DNA from: Marsupella aquatica
Taxonomy: Eukaryota; Marchantiophyta
Assembly: GCA_973895155.1 (NCBI GenBank)
Contig: OZ316891.1
Span: 7,254,001-7,318,000 of the forward strand
Length of the DNA stretch: 64,000 nucleotides
Reading direction: 5' to 3'
Position 1 is the first letter of the stretch. Each line of letters begins with the position of its first letter. The notes below the pieces were generated by a model that was not told the DNA's origin, ran no database searches, and saw nothing but the letters and a program-made list of their open reading frames with translations. The position numbers were made by a program, and so were the translations under genes. Positions 23,270 to 32,384 of the stretch are shown here, piece by piece.

Positions 23270-25756
23270 ATGGATTCTTTGCGTTCCAGCTTGGGACGTC
23301 ACTTCCAGCATTTTGTGAGGCGTGCCAACTTTCGAAAGTACCACTACGAAGCAGCTGGCCTTGAGTTAGGGGCGTGGGACAAGCTGATTTGCGAAGTGAT
23401 CAGAGCCGGGCAGCTCGGGAGCCTTTCCAATTCGGAGGACAGTTCTCTGCTAAAGGATGAATTTGCAAAAGCTTTAGGGTTGTCAGGTTCAGCTGGAGAG
23501 TTTGAGGACTTAGAGGTCGCCCCAACTGGGCCTCTAGACAGGCTTGCAAGAAGCAGGGCCAGGAAGCGGGGCTCACTTATATCCCAGTATTCGAAAGGCC
23601 GGTTAGGTTACCTTCCTAATCTTGACAGTTCGTACTTCAGTGGGGCTGGGTACCAGTGGCGATCGTCTTCAACTCTACAAGAGGCCAGCTCAGGGTCCAG
23701 GACAGGCAGTGAGGTAGAACTTGCGGTTGTGGATGTGAAGAAGTATTCTTCTGAATTGAGTGTTAGGCAATCTAGTGATTTGAGAAAACATGGACAAGAG
23801 AGTAGTTTGCATACACGCGGAGCTTTGTCGAAGAAGAAACCACCGAAAGCAATGGGCGCTGCTACAGCGGTTTGGGATATACACGCAGTGCTTAGCTCAG
23901 ACTGTTGGGGACCCGCTACTGAAGATGCTCTCGGCAAATTGGGTTTGCAGTTACGGAACCACCATGTAAGTCAGGTGCTTCGGGGCCTGAAAGATTCAAA
24001 GTTGGCTTGGGAATTTTTCAAGTGGTGCAAGAAGCAAGAAGGGTACAATCACGATGCCCTGAACTACAACATGATGATTGGAATGCTAGCCGCAGATCGA
24101 GTTTCGAAGCCTGTTTTGCCTTTACTTGAGGTGATGTGTGTGGAGGGCTTTGAGGTTTATCCTAAAACTCTCGTCACGATAATTCTTAATTTTGATAAAT
24201 GCGATAAGATACAGGACGTCCTGCACATCTTTAGCCAAACAGGGAGATACAAGATGCAAGTAAATGTGGGTGTCTACACCTGTCTGATTGATGTGCTTGC
24301 AAGGAGGGAAGAATACCAGCAGGTCATGAAATTCTACTCGGTTATGCAGAAGTCTAACTGGACATTAGATAATACTGCCTATAATGTGCTGATGCGGGCA
24401 TTTGGCCGGGCTAAGAATGCGGGCAAGGTCTGTAGCCTTTTCCAAGAAATGAAGGAGAAAGGTTGCAGTCCTGACATGTACACATTTGGATTTCTAGTTG
24501 GTGCCCTCGCAAAGGCCGGGAGAATGGAAGAGGCTTTGCTTCACTTCAGGGAAATGGAAAAATGTGGTTTGACACCAGACGTGCCTACTTATAACATTGT
24601 TATTGACTGCCTTGGGAAAACCGGTAAACTTGATGAAGCCTATGTGCTGCATAGAGAGATGGTGGACAGGGGACTTAAACCAGATGTGGTAACTTACAAT
24701 TCTCTGTTTGATTCCCTCGGAAAGTCTGGCCAAGTAAACGATGTGCACAAGCTTTACAAGGAAATGTTGAGCAGCGGCATTTTTCCCAACGAATTTACAT
24801 GTTCCATTCTTGTTGAGGCTTTAGGTAGAGCTGGCAGATTGCAAACAGCATGTGATCTATTCCTGGATATGATGAAGACACCTGGGTTCAAAATGGACGT
24901 GATTGTGTACAACACCATGCTAAATAGGCTGAGCAAAGCAGGCCGTTTGGACCAATTACGCAGACTGTTTGGAGAAATGAAAGAAGTGGGGCAGCAACCT
25001 GATGTTTATACGTACAACATCGTGATCGGTGCTCTCTGTGAGGGACAGGAGTTCCAGATAGGACATCAAGTGTTCATGGAAATGAAATCCGCCGGATGTC
25101 CTCCTGATGTTGTCACCTACAACAATCTCATACATAGCTGGGGCAGGGCGGGTAAAGTTGCTCGAGCAAAGAAGCTGTTCCAACAGATGATAAGAGATGG
25201 ACTTGTTCCCGATCAAATCTCTCACAACATAATGATTAATGTTCTAGGCAAGGCGCAAAAGAGTGACCAAGCATTGAAAGTTTTGAAGGATATGAAAGAC
25301 AGGGGTATGAGGCCCGATGTCGTCACTTATAACAGGCTTATCGATACTTTTGGGAAAGCAGGTGATTGCAAAGCTGCCCATTTGCTCTACACTGAAATGT
25401 TAGAGAATGGCATTGCTCCTGATCACATCACCTTCACTGTACTGATCAACGGTCTTGCCAGAAATTATAAAGTTGATGCAGCTCGGAAAGTATATCGCGA
25501 AATGAGAGATAGGGGTCTTCGTGCTGATGTGGTCACATTCAACAGTCTTATCTGTGGATATATTAGAGAAGGTAGAATTGCGGAAGCTAATGAAATACTT
25601 ATTAGGATGAAAGCTAGTAAGGTTGAACCCTCTGCCACCACTTATGCGATACTTATTGATGGCAATGCTAGACACAACAATGATGATTTGGTATTCAAAC
25701 TACGCGAGGAGAGAATAAAGGCTGGATTTTCAGCTGAATGGAGTGAGGTCATGTAA
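23270..25756 (+). CDS. P-class pentatricopeptide repeat (PPR) protein, intron-less, probably organellar
   Basis: The first in-frame ATG at 23270 gives 828 residues. The N-terminus is rich in Ser, Arg, His and Phe with no acidic residue between the Asp at position 2 and about residue 28, as in plastid or mitochondrial targeting peptides. Residues 30-205 are low complexity. Around 205-265 is a WGPATEDALGKLG...AWEFFKWCKKQEG block seen ahead of repeats in many plant P-class proteins. Two degenerate motifs follow, then about 13 consecutive 35-residue motifs from roughly residue 330 to 815 (VVTYNSLI...GLKPD pattern). One motif is 36 residues (TPGFKMD). There is no E, DYW or SMR domain, so RNA editing or cleavage is not indicated; stabilising or processing an organellar transcript is the expected role of the family. 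The downstream stop is TAA. Confidence 0.92.
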   Translation: MDSLRSSLGRHFQHFVRRANFRKYHYEAAGLELGAWDKLICEVIRAGQLGSLSNSEDSSLLKDEFAKALGLSGSAGEFEDLEVAPTGPLDRLARSRARKRGSLISQYSKGRLGYLPNLDSSYFSGAGYQWRSSSTLQEASSGSRTGSEVELAVVDVKKYSSELSVRQSSDLRKHGQESSLHTRGALSKKKPPKAMGAATAVWDIHAVLSSDCWGPATEDALGKLGLQLRNHHVSQVLRGLKDSKLAWEFFKWCKKQEGYNHDALNYNMMIGMLAADRVSKPVLPLLEVMCVEGFEVYPKTLVTIILNFDKCDKIQDVLHIFSQTGRYKMQVNVGVYTCLIDVLARREEYQQVMKFYSVMQKSNWTLDNTAYNVLMRAFGRAKNAGKVCSLFQEMKEKGCSPDMYTFGFLVGALAKAGRMEEALLHFREMEKCGLTPDVPTYNIVIDCLGKTGKLDEAYVLHREMVDRGLKPDVVTYNSLFDSLGKSGQVNDVHKLYKEMLSSGIFPNEFTCSILVEALGRAGRLQTACDLFLDMMKTPGFKMDVIVYNTMLNRLSKAGRLDQLRRLFGEMKEVGQQPDVYTYNIVIGALCEGQEFQIGHQVFMEMKSAGCPPDVVTYNNLIHSWGRAGKVARAKKLFQQMIRDGLVPDQISHNIMINVLGKAQKSDQALKVLKDMKDRGMRPDVVTYNRLIDTFGKAGDCKAAHLLYTEMLENGIAPDHITFTVLINGLARNYKVDAARKVYREMRDRGLRADVVTFNSLICGYIREGRIAEANEILIRMKASKVEPSATTYAILIDGNARHNNDDLVFKLREERIKAGFSAEWSEVM

Positions 25757-27663
25757 ATTTTCCCTGCTAAGGAAACTTTTCCAGCCTCACTTCAATGTTC
25801 CTCACATTGAGTGTGTTTTTCTCCTCAGCTTTCATTAGCGGATGGGGAGCTCTCGTACGTTTCCATCAGTTATTTTCTGATTGTCTGAGATCTAGCAGAT
25901 ACTGTGAGTTGAATGTTATTCAGCATTCTTTGTCTTGACCTCAAAAGTAGTAGGTGTAGAGCTATTGAATGAATTGGCTGTTTTGCCCATGATGTACAGC
26001 AAGATTTCAATTGGAGTTGAACCAATTCGTGGGTTTACATGTGAATCTGAATTTGAGGATACACCGTATCCGTGTGTGATAAGAACGGTGATCTTCTGAC
26101 AGGCACAGGCTGCTCTTTGATGAGCAAGAGCATCTTGGCAGCCTACCTGTTTGTGCTTTCTCAAAGTAAGGTCACTATTTCTCGTACTTGACCAAGGTCC
26201 CAGGTTCAATTAGTGCACTTTGCAGGCTTACAGGAATTGGACTTGCAGCTTAGTGCTTGCGGTAGTTCAACTAGATCCGTACTGGAGCAAACTATTGCCT
26301 TGATCTTAGCATGCTGAGCTTTGGTGGATTCTACGTCAGTTCCCAGTTCAATTCAGCAAAATATTCCATTCAATTTGGTCTTTCAGCGTAGAGTAAAGCA
26401 CTGTAGAAAGTGTTTTCTGGGATATTTTCTTGAGTATAAAGGGTGTGTGGGAAAGCACGCCTAGACAGGGCTTTAGCAAGCTTCAGAAGCACAAGTGAAG
26501 ATATTCTCTTTGGGTGTCAATACGCGAGACCTCCTGGAGGGTATTTTTATCCTGGATAAGCGAGAGTAGACAAGGCTTTAGTAAGCTTGAAGCAAAGACT
26601 GAACTTCTCACGGAGATTATGACACATAAAGGACTTTAGTAAGCTCTTTAGTAAAGCTTGAAGTTGGTAAACTTTTTCCCCAAAGGACAAAAGAAAATAC
26701 AAATACTTGAGGGTGAGCTTTTTCACACAGGACAACCAGAGCAATCCAGACTCCGATGTAGATTTTGACGCATAAAGCATAGCAAACCAATCTAACAAAG
26801 CTTTGTTTCCAGGGCATTGTGGGACAGTGTTAACAAGAGCTGCAGCTTGAGTTTTGAGAGGTTATTATTGCCCATAATGCTCTGGTAACAAGACTTACAA
26901 GTCTAGGCGATGTTTAGTTTTACTAGTTTCAGTAAAAGCAAAGGAGAATATGCATAATTGATCAAAATCTGAGTTTTGAGGGGAGATTATGGCCCCTAAT
27001 GCTTTGGTAATAGGACCTTAATATATATGAAGGCCTAAGAGATTTTTATTTTCACTAATTTTAGTAAAAATACAGGAGAATCTTCATAGTGATGTGATCC
27101 AAATCAAGAAGTGCATTTTTCTCCAATAATGGCCTGAATATTACAAAGAGAACAATCATGAAAAGGCATTAAGAATAGGATAATGTCCTGGTTAGAGGGC
27201 ATTATGAGAATATGCATGTGTAACTAGGACATTAGTATACGTAAAAACTTGAGTAATTTTTTGGTAACAGACAAGAAAAAGTGAACCTTTGAAATTAAAA
27301 ATTGAAGTTAAAGGGCCATGTAAGAAGCAACTTATGTAATTGGCCAAAAACATGAAAGAATTTCAAAGCAAATCTTATGATATTTGATACAGTTAACTAT
27401 TTTGTTTTATATAGTAAAATTGTATTTGGGTTTTACATTTCCTACATTTATGGTGTTTCGCATAACCCTCTCTTCAAAAGAAAGGAAGTTGTATGCAAAA
27501 TTAATGCACTAAAAAATACAAAGAAATAAATTACAAAAGTCTTTACAAATATTGTAAAGTACTGTTTGCATGACATAGAGTGCCATAATGCTTTGGTAAC
27601 AGGTCCTCAATACACTTCCTTTCTGCGAAGTTTCACTGATTTCCCTTTTCAACTTTAAGTACA
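25757..27663. other. Intergenic, contains a dispersed repeat copy
   Basis: There is no supported gene. 26840-27140 is one copy of a dispersed repeat also found at 33220-33430. Both contain a 'GAGGGG..ATTAT(T/G)GCCC..AATGC' start, AAGGCCTAAGAGA, a TTTAGTAAA stretch, then GATCCAA and TTTTTCTCC. From 27150 onward the sequence is AT-rich. Confidence 0.45.
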
Positions 27664-27851
27664 TTGTCACTAAAGATGTTTGAATTTACAATATTGCCAC
27701 TATTTTTTGTAGTTACAAAACTGCCACGGTTTCCTTATATAACTCCCCTGGTTTCCTTGGTGAACTTGTCATTTATATATGAAACCATGGTATTTGTATA
27801 AGTACGAAAAAATAGTGGCAGTATTATAATTTAGAACATATTTAGTGGCAA
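27664..27851. mobile_element. Small foldback (MITE-like) element
   Basis: Left arm TTGTCACTAAA...TTTACAATATTGCCACTA and right arm TAGTGGCAGTATTATAA...TTTAGTGGCAA are imperfect inverted repeats of about 50 bp, with CCATGG-type inner symmetry near 27780-27790. It is non-coding and AT-rich. I could not settle the target duplication, so the family is open. Confidence 0.5.
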
Positions 27852-27930
27852 GTGCTGTTTCCCTTTAGAAAACAAAAAATGTTACATAGAGAAAAATCAC
27901 CCTGCGGGCATTCAGGTTTGATATCCTATC

Positions 27931-28254
27931 TGTTGAGCATAGACGACATTCGCAACGGCAAGCCCATGAACCATCCAACGCACAAGAGTCAACACAGAGA
28001 GATACGTGGTTCACCTCGACATGAGGCTACGTCCACGGGAACACACAAGAGCTTTATTGCACTCTAGGCCGACCGGCCATACCAAACATCCACAGCACAA
28101 GCTCTCCCTACATCTCAACTAGCTCCATCATAATGAGCCTAAGTTCCACCAGGGTCTGCACAATAACACTACCGCTAACATTAGCTAAGTCCTAACCCGA
28201 GTTAGACTAACTGTGGTTAGCTCATGAGTCACAAGACTAGAGCAATATCTAACA
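27931..28254 (-). mobile_element. Solo LTR of the copia family found intact at 34.4-41.1 kb
   Basis: It starts TGTTGAGCATAG and ends ATATCTAACA, nearly identical to the LTRs at 34445-34788 and 40769-41114. It lacks about 20 bp of their GGCATCAGCCCTGGCTATAT block. It is flanked by the perfect 5-bp direct repeat CTATC at 27926-27930 and 28255-28259. With no internal domain, this is the product of LTR-LTR recombination. Sense of transcription is minus. Confidence 0.93.
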
Positions 28255-28417
28255 CTATCTTGACACTGCTATATTGGTGAATCCAACTTTCATGTTTTGT
28301 CTTATTCATATTTTTGTATCATGTATTTTTATTTGAATTTACCTTAACATGGGGCATCCTTTGTATCATATAAACTTTTAATTCATTTTTGGACTCCTTT
28401 AATTTGTTGGTATCCTA

Positions 28418-28705
28418 TGTTAGGTATTGCTCTTAGTCTTGTGACTCTTAAGCTAACCACAGGTAGGCTAACTCAGGTTAGGACTTAGCTAAGGTTAGCG
28501 GTAGTGCTGTTGTGTATAAAGCCAGGGTTGGGGCCAGTCCCTGGTGGATCTTCAGCTCATTGTTGGAGTGGAGCAAGAGAGAAGTAAAGGTCTCTTGTTT
28601 TCCCGTGGACGTAACCTCAGACGTGAGATGAACCACATACTCATTGTGTCGACTACCTGGTGTTCACATGTGCATGGTGTCTTGGGATAAGGATTATCCC
28701 CAACA
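28418..28705 (+). mobile_element. Second solo LTR, related copia family, opposite orientation
   Basis: It starts TGTTAGGTATTGC and ends CCCCAACA. Its first half aligns with the reverse complement of the LTR at 40769-41114 (ACTCTTAAGCTAACCACAG, TAGCGGTAGTGCTGTTGTG) and its second half is diverged. Perfect 5-bp flanks TCCTA lie at 28413-28417 and 28706-28710. It belongs to a related but distinct LTR family. Confidence 0.9.
28515..28520 (+). promoter_or_regulatory. TATA box of the solo LTR
   Basis: TATAAA in the sense orientation of the LTR, about 98 bp from its 5' end, fits the position of a copia LTR promoter. The related LTRs have CATATAG at the aligned place. Whether this one still fires is unknown. 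Confidence 0.45.
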
Positions 28706-28860
28706 TCCTATAGTATTCTGAATTTATTTTGTCAGCCCCCTTAATTTTTTTTATTTGAATGTACCTTAACAAGGGGCATCCTTTGTATCATATAAACTTT
28801 TAATTCATTTTTGGACCCCTTTAATTTTTTTGGTATCCTATAGTATTTTGAATTTATTTT

Positions 28861-29220
28861 GGCAGCCCCCTTAACTTTAAAACTTTTTTATCTCCTAGAG
28901 AGAAACCAAGGGCTTCATTTTCTACCGCTTGTAAGTATTCTCATGAATGAGAGGAATGATTCTAAGTAATGTCAACACATCCTGTCTTAAGTTCCCCTCG
29001 CGGCTTTCTTTCCTAAGTTTATGGTTTTTAAATGAGTGACTCTTGGCAGCCCCCTTAATTTTTAAACTTTGTTATCTCCTAGAGAGAAACCAAGGGTTTC
29101 ATTTTCTACCGCTTGTAAGTATTCCCATGAATGAGAGGAATGATTCTAAGTAATGTCAACACATCCTGTCTTAAGTTCCCCTCACCGCTTTCTTTCCTAA
29201 GTTTATGGTTTTTGAATGAG
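28861..29220. repeat. 184-bp tandem duplication
   Basis: 28861-29044 and 29045-29220 are over 90 percent alike by eye. Both start GGCAGCCCCCTTAA and run through TCTCCTAGAGAGAAACCAAG, ATTCTAAGTAATGTCAACAC and CCTAAGTTTATGG. It is non-coding. Confidence 0.9.
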
Positions 29221-30063
29221 AGTTCATAAGGCACAGAGTTCATAAGACACATTGAACGAAGTGCACAACTCGTGTGTCATAAAATTTAATTGTACTTTTC
29301 ATTGGTCACTATGTGCTTTTATTTGCATGTGCTTTACTTATATTAATCTTATCCCATTCACATTTAATATAGTGTTACTCTCTAACTTTGTCCACTGACA
29401 TATCACTACTAGACAAAAAATAAAGCATGTTCCAATATGAGCATACTATATTCCAGTATGAGCAAGCTATATTTCAGCATGAGCATGCTATATGGCAAAG
29501 TGCTGTTTCCCTTTAGAAAACAGAAAATGTTACATAGAGAAAACTCCTGGATTTGGATTTCTAGGAGGGAACGGTTGCTGTGTGGGTAGACAAGTGGACA
29601 GATCTCTCCACGCTGTCTCCATGGTAGGTGCCTCTGGTTGTCTTTATGAAAAGCAACAGCAGAAAACACTTCAGTCGAGTTTGGGTCCTTCTACAGTTCT
29701 ACTTCTATCTTTCGCCGACAACAGCCAGCTTTTCTTGTATCAAACCCATTCTTCATCCACCAACATTCAGTACGTCACCTTCTCCGGAATCAGTCTCAGC
29801 ATGAGCTTGCCAGAGCTCGATTGACTCCATTTCCAGTCAGTCAAGCGTTACGCGTTGCTAACAGAATACCGAAGTGGATCGTGGGCTCTGAATGAATTCG
29901 TTGCTTATCCTGAATCCACTTCGGAGCACCGTTTTGAATGTGGAATTCTCAACCCAATTGGTTTGATGATTCCAGTGTTCCTTTTGTGGGGGGGATTACA
30001 GGTTGGCTGGATTGGCTCGTTGTGAGGAGAAATAAGTAGGGGTGCCGAACGGTCGTAGAAGAC
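29221..30063. other. Upstream region of the SDR gene
   Basis: It contains a 21-bp unit repeated three times at 29430-29492. A second copy (29493-29543) of a 50-bp sequence seen at 27846-27897 (GTGCTGTTTCCCTTTAGAAAAC onwards) follows directly. The rest up to 30063 probably includes the promoter and 5'UTR of the SDR gene. No separate gene is supported. Confidence 0.5.
29430..29492. repeat. 21-bp minisatellite, three copies
   Basis: Units at 29430-29450, 29451-29471 and 29472-29492 share TTCAG/CCA-TATGAGCA-GCTATA with two or three changes each. Confidence 0.8.
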
Positions 30064-32384
30064 ATGGATTCGTCAGCAGGAAGAGGACGAGGAGGTTTGC
30101 CTTTCGCGGATGTCTATGGAAAGGTTGCAGTCCTGACTATTGGGACTGAGGAATCTGGGGGAATTAGCTTAGCTGTTGAATTTGTGAACCGTGGTTGCCG
30201 AGTCGTGCTGCTTGGGTGCCCTCTCGCTAGAGTGGAACAAGCATGCACTAAAATCTGGTGAGCTCCCTCATTTTTAAGGTTTCTTGATGACGAAATGATT
30301 AGAAGCGGCCCATCTTTTCTATTCATATTCTTTATGAGAACTCGCGACCCAACTGATGTCCGCCGTGATTTCCTTGAGATCAATCTTGGGGTTGCCTTTT
30401 GATGAGTTCTTATGAGCAATGAGAGCCTGGCTAAATTGTTCAGCCGGTCTTCTGTGATTTGCGAATCTTGTTAAAGGTGACTTGGATGGAAGTTCTATAC
30501 CCTTTACATGTATTATTAAGCCTAGTTTGAATGAGGACTGGCAGCTGGATTGGCGATATCTATTCATTCAATCGTGATGAAGCCTGGAGTGAGCTTTCGG
30601 TCTCACAACATCTTCTGAGGCATTTTTGATGGTTATGGGTGCTCAGTAAAATTGCAGCAGACGCAGAGCCTGGAGTGCCCGCGAACAGAATCCATGGTGC
30701 TGACTCTGCGAAAGCGGTGGAGTTAGATGCTACAAAAGGGGATCAAGCAGTAGACGAAGCAGTAGAGGAGGCATGGTCTGCATTTGGAGGCATCGACATT
30801 CTATTGAGCTATACCTTAGATTTAGGTAACACTTACATTTACGATATTTTGTGGTCAATCGCTCTTTGTCTCTTTTGAGTTGTCTGTCAAAGAAGAAGTA
30901 CGCCTTTGTTCCATTCTCAGCTTTTGTAGCCGATTGGTGCTTTAAGGCCTTAAGGTCTTCTGATAAGACTTATTGGGAGTTTTCTGAAATTCGATTCCCG
31001 GTGCTCCCCCTGCTCTGTCTATGAACTGTTCTTTCTTGCAACGTGCACAGCGACTGGTTCTATAATTGTCACATCCGTTTTGACTCTTTCGCATCTAATA
31101 CTCTACATATTCTCCAATAACTGTCTTCTGGCAGTTGATTGAGGTTCAAGCTGAAGAATTTGGTCTCATTTTCAAGCAGGGACAATGAAGCCCTTAGAGG
31201 AGACGAGTGAAAGTGACTTTGACAAGATCATGGGTGCGAATCTAAAAGCCACTTGGTTAGTGAGCAAATCTGTGGCAAGGAAAATGCAACAGGGGGGAAG
31301 AGCTGGTTCACTGTTGTTCCTCACCTCAATTTCAGGGACGGAGAGGGGGATTTACCCAGGAGTTAGCATCCACGGAACCTCCATGGCTGCCATAAACCAT
31401 CTGATAAAGGTGATCTTCCAAAGTTCTCCTACTTTCAGGGATCGAAAGGTGCCCGAATGAGAGTCAATCATCTAAAATTTCTTGTCGAGCAGTGGAACTT
31501 GAAAGCACCGTCATAGAGTATGCATTGGTATTGTGTTCAATTTATCACAGAATAAAAAAGCTTCAATATTTTTAAGTCTCTTGGTCGTTTTGTTAGAAAT
31601 TTCGTGATGCTTCACATTTCTCATTCTTTTGCAGGTAACGGCTATGGAGTTGGGAAAGTACGGGATTCGAGTGAACGGAATTGCTTGTGGTTTAGCAGAG
31701 AATAACATTATTTTGGGGCCTAATGATAAAGATTCACTCCAAAGCTTGGCAGAAAGAGTGGTGCCTCTGCAGCGCTGGCTACAGTTTCCAGATGATGTAG
31801 CCGGTCTAATGTTGTGGTTGGCCAGTGACTCTTCATCTTTCGTAACAGGTCGGTAAATTAAACTCATATCTTTTGTAATTCCTCAATGAGCTAGGTCATC
31901 TCTTTCAAAAGAATGCACATTATTCTTTCTAGGCTCCATAAGTACATAGTAGAAATCTTCAGAGACTGTAGAAAACTTGCTTCCCTCGGATGCAAAATTG
32001 GTTATGCAAACATTTTCGAAGTCGCCCTTCCCTTTAAAAAAATGGAATCTCATCCTCTGCATATTTACTGAATGGACGACCAACCCACTCATTATGTTTG
32101 AAACCTCGAAGCTGCCAGTACAGTTATGGATTCGCCCTCCGTCGGTAGGTAAAGGAGATTGGAAAGAGACATAAGTTGAATGCTAGTGCCAATGTAACAT
32201 GTGTTATTGTGATATTAATGTTGCAATGCATAGAGTACTCCTGGTATGATTTGGATTAAAATGTCTTAATTGTATATGTTTGATTTTGCATATTTCTTGT
32301 CAAATCGCAGGTACTATCACAATTGTAGATGGGGGCCTCTCGTTGAGGAGGCCTCGCCTGGGGGAATACAGAAGCCGTCTATAG
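30064..32384 (+). CDS. Atypical short-chain dehydrogenase/reductase (SDR), five exons, catalytic Tyr and Lys replaced
   Basis: Exons 30064-30257, 30647-30825, 31180-31409, 31635-31848 and 32311-32384 have GT-AG borders and close at 296 residues. Overall it follows plant SDRs of the 3-oxoacyl-ACP-reductase-like group. It has a Rossmann start (residues 19-36), FGGIDILL, NLKATWLVSK at 145-154 with the conserved Asn145, SISG at 174-177, MELGKYGIRVNGIACG after the fourth exon start, and a C-terminal GTITIVDGG. Key positions are altered. The glycine motif reads IGTEESGGIS instead of TGxxxGIG. The NNAG strand is replaced by LLSYTLDLG. YxxxK reads HGTSM (His189, Met193). Catalysis by the usual Tyr-Lys mechanism is therefore unlikely, although splice sites and frame are intact. 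It may be a binding or regulatory pseudoenzyme, or a young non-functional copy. Localisation is not obvious. Confidence 0.85.

Larger units (their letters stand above)
28327..28877. repeat. ~129-bp tandem duplication interrupted by a solo LTR
   Basis: Copy 1 is 28327-28417 plus 28706-28748; copy 2 is 28749-28877. Shared words include GGGGCATCCTTTGTATCATA, AACTTTTAATTCATTTTTGG, GGTATCCTATAGTATT and CAGCCCCCTTAA. The LTR at 28418-28705 splits copy 1 only, so it inserted after or independently of the duplication. Confidence 0.85.
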
